The notes under the pieces were generated by a model. The model worked only from the letters and a program-made list of their open reading frames with translations. It had not been told where the DNA came from and did no database searches. This document shows positions 11,281 through 11,993 of a stretch of DNA of 11,993 bases, one piece after another. This DNA comes from Planctomycetaceae bacterium (GTDB taxonomy: Bacteria; Planctomycetota; Planctomycetia; Pirellulales; Thermoguttaceae), in assembly GCA_009776995.1 (NCBI GenBank), contig WRMR01000099.1:1-11993 (forward strand). The letters are read 5' to 3'. The number at the start of each line of letters is the position of its first letter. The stretch's first letter is position 1. The position numbers were made by a program, and so were the translations under genes.

Positions 11281-11993
11281 TTACTCCGTAACGGCTTCGG
11301 GCTTCGGACATCGGACTTCGGACTTCAAATTTTTATCAAGGCCAGACGACTTCTTCTGAAGCCTGAAGCCTGAAGTCTGAAGCCTTGATGTCAACGTCCG
11401 CAGACCGATGCCGAGTGCGGCGGCGGTTTTGGCGCGATGGCCGTTAAATCGTTCGAGTGTCAAACGGATGAGTTGCTCTTCCATTTCGTGAAGCGTCATG
11501 CCGACGAATGGCAACGCGTCCTCGTCATGATTCGGAGGTAGGGCGGTCACGCCGTGACCGCCGAAATCAGATTCGCGCGATGTGTTCGGCAAAAGTTCCC
11601 CGCGTTCTTCCTCCCAACGGACGATCCCGTTGCCCGGCGAAAACCTGGCGGAAACCAGGCTCCGGTGGGCTTCGGACTTCGGACTTCGGACTTCAGACGC
11701 CGCTTCGTGACTCTTTCCTGAATCCTGAATCCTTAAGTCTGAAGCCTGAAGCCCGCCTGTCATTCCCGAATGCTCAAACAGCCAGCCGCGAATTTCATCG
11801 GCGTCCACTGTGTCGGCGTCGGCAAAGATGGTTGTCCGGGTAATAACGTTCTCCAATTGCCGGACGTTGCCCGGCCAGCGATAGTCACACAAAAGATTGA
11901 TTGCCCCGTCGCTGAATTGCACCGGTTCGCGTCCCAACCGTTCGGCAGCTTTATCGGCAAAGTGCGTCACCAGTTCCGGAAAACGACTGCACA
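11281..11993 (-). CDS. Sigma-54-dependent activator, C-terminal part
   Basis: The gene runs in from beyond the right edge; the visible frame starts CSRFPELVTHFADKAAERLG. The C-terminal lid of the AAA+ sigma-54 interaction domain is present, including CDYRWPGNVRQLENVI (the conserved W-P-G-N-V-R-[EQ]-L motif, about 11845-11885). A Fis-type helix-turn-helix follows near the end (LHEMEEQLIRLTLERFNGHR, AKTAAALGIGLRTLTSRLQ, about 11390-11500). The protein would bind upstream sites and drive ATP-dependent open-complex formation by sigma-54 RNA polymerase. Its position directly before flgB points to flagellar gene control, like FlgR or FlbD. The linker between the two domains is unusually long and contains heptad-repeat sequence (SEVRSPKSEA), and a similar stretch extends the C-terminus past the helix-turn-helix. 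The N-terminal input domain is not visible. Confidence 0.9.
   Translation of the reverse strand, partial: CSRFPELVTHFADKAAERLGREPVQFSDGAINLLCDYRWPGNVRQLENVITRTTIFADADTVDADEIRGWLFEHSGMTGGLQASDLRIQDSGKSHEAASEVRSPKSEAHRSLVSARFSPGNGIVRWEEERGELLPNTSRESDFGGHGVTALPPNHDEDALPFVGMTLHEMEEQLIRLTLERFNGHRAKTAAALGIGLRTLTSRLQTSGFRLQKKSSGLDKNLKSEVRCPKPEAVTE
11293..11383. repeat. Composite heptanucleotide array 1
   Basis: Five 7-bp units of the type GACTTCG/GGCTTCG (11293-11327), a 28-bp spacer, then four units of CTGAAGC/CTGAAGT (11356-11383). The two arms are roughly reverse complements, so the array can also fold. It encodes the extra C-terminal residues of the sigma-54 activator, after the helix-turn-helix. 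Confidence 0.85.
11542..11562. repeat. Perfect 9-bp-arm palindrome inside the activator gene
   Basis: GGCGGTCAC-GCC-GTGACCGCC, perfect 9-base arms with a 3-base loop. It lies in the linker-coding part of the activator, between the AAA+ and helix-turn-helix segments. Its right arm shares 11 bases (CGTGACCGCCG) with the terminator stem at 10524-10534, so it may be a copy of a dispersed palindromic repeat. Confidence 0.6.
11668..11752. repeat. Composite heptanucleotide array 2
   Basis: Four units of GACTTCG type (11668-11695), a 22-bp spacer, then five units of CTGAATC/CTGAAGC type (11718-11752). It has the same two-arm architecture as array 1 and lies inside the activator gene between the AAA+ module and the helix-turn-helix. 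Each unit is 7 bp, so loss or gain of one changes the reading frame. Confidence 0.85.

Noticed and set aside
11293..11752. CRISPR-like repeats
   Set aside because: Units are 7 bp without spacers of regular length and lie within a coding frame, which fits heptamer microsatellites, not a CRISPR array.

Overview
The window most likely comes from a flagellated member of the Planctomycetota. The case rests on family content: a C-terminal remnant of a DUF1559 (H-X9-DG) protein, a family almost confined to the PVC group; a giant autotransporter with autotransporter-associated beta-strand repeats; a Cys-rich RHS tip; and a sigma-54 activator next to flgB. No rRNA or other phylogenetic marker is present, so this is inference.

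Layout. Positions 1-2930 are a decaying accessory region. They hold a transposase (rve/DDE) fragment, unassigned coding-like debris, a small lipoprotein gene split by a 171-bp miniature inverted-repeat element with a perfect 8-bp target duplication, an AT-rich two-helix membrane protein gene, a 5'-truncated and frameshifted RHS C-terminal fragment with a cysteine-rich tip, and a DUF1559 tail. Positions 2932-8082 (minus) carry one 1716-residue autotransporter: signal peptide, beta-solenoid passenger and C-terminal barrel ending in Trp. A short divergent intergenic region with a 12-bp perfect palindrome separates it from a plus-strand pair (8371-10279): a double DUF1538 membrane transporter and, 4 bp later, a divergent P-II-like protein with no T-loop tyrosine. 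Positions 10505-11993 (minus) hold, in transcription order, the C-terminal part of a sigma-54-dependent activator running in from beyond the window, flgB, a 55-codon lipoprotein-tail-like ORF and a rho-independent terminator.

How the genes work together. The DUF1538/P-II pair looks like a transporter with its own P-II-type regulator, by analogy with AmtB-GlnK. The activator and flgB are translationally close, with the flgB ribosome site over the activator's stop codon, and belong to flagellar gene control. The RHS tip and the small membrane protein downstream have the layout of a polymorphic toxin and immunity partner, but this is not demonstrated.

The most notable structural findings are: the miniature element, whose computational removal with one 8-bp duplicate exactly restores a signal peptide and lipobox; two composite heptanucleotide repeat arrays inside the activator gene, one between the AAA+ module and the Fis-type helix-turn-helix; and a GTGACCGCCG palindrome that serves as a terminator stem in one place and lies inside a coding region in another.
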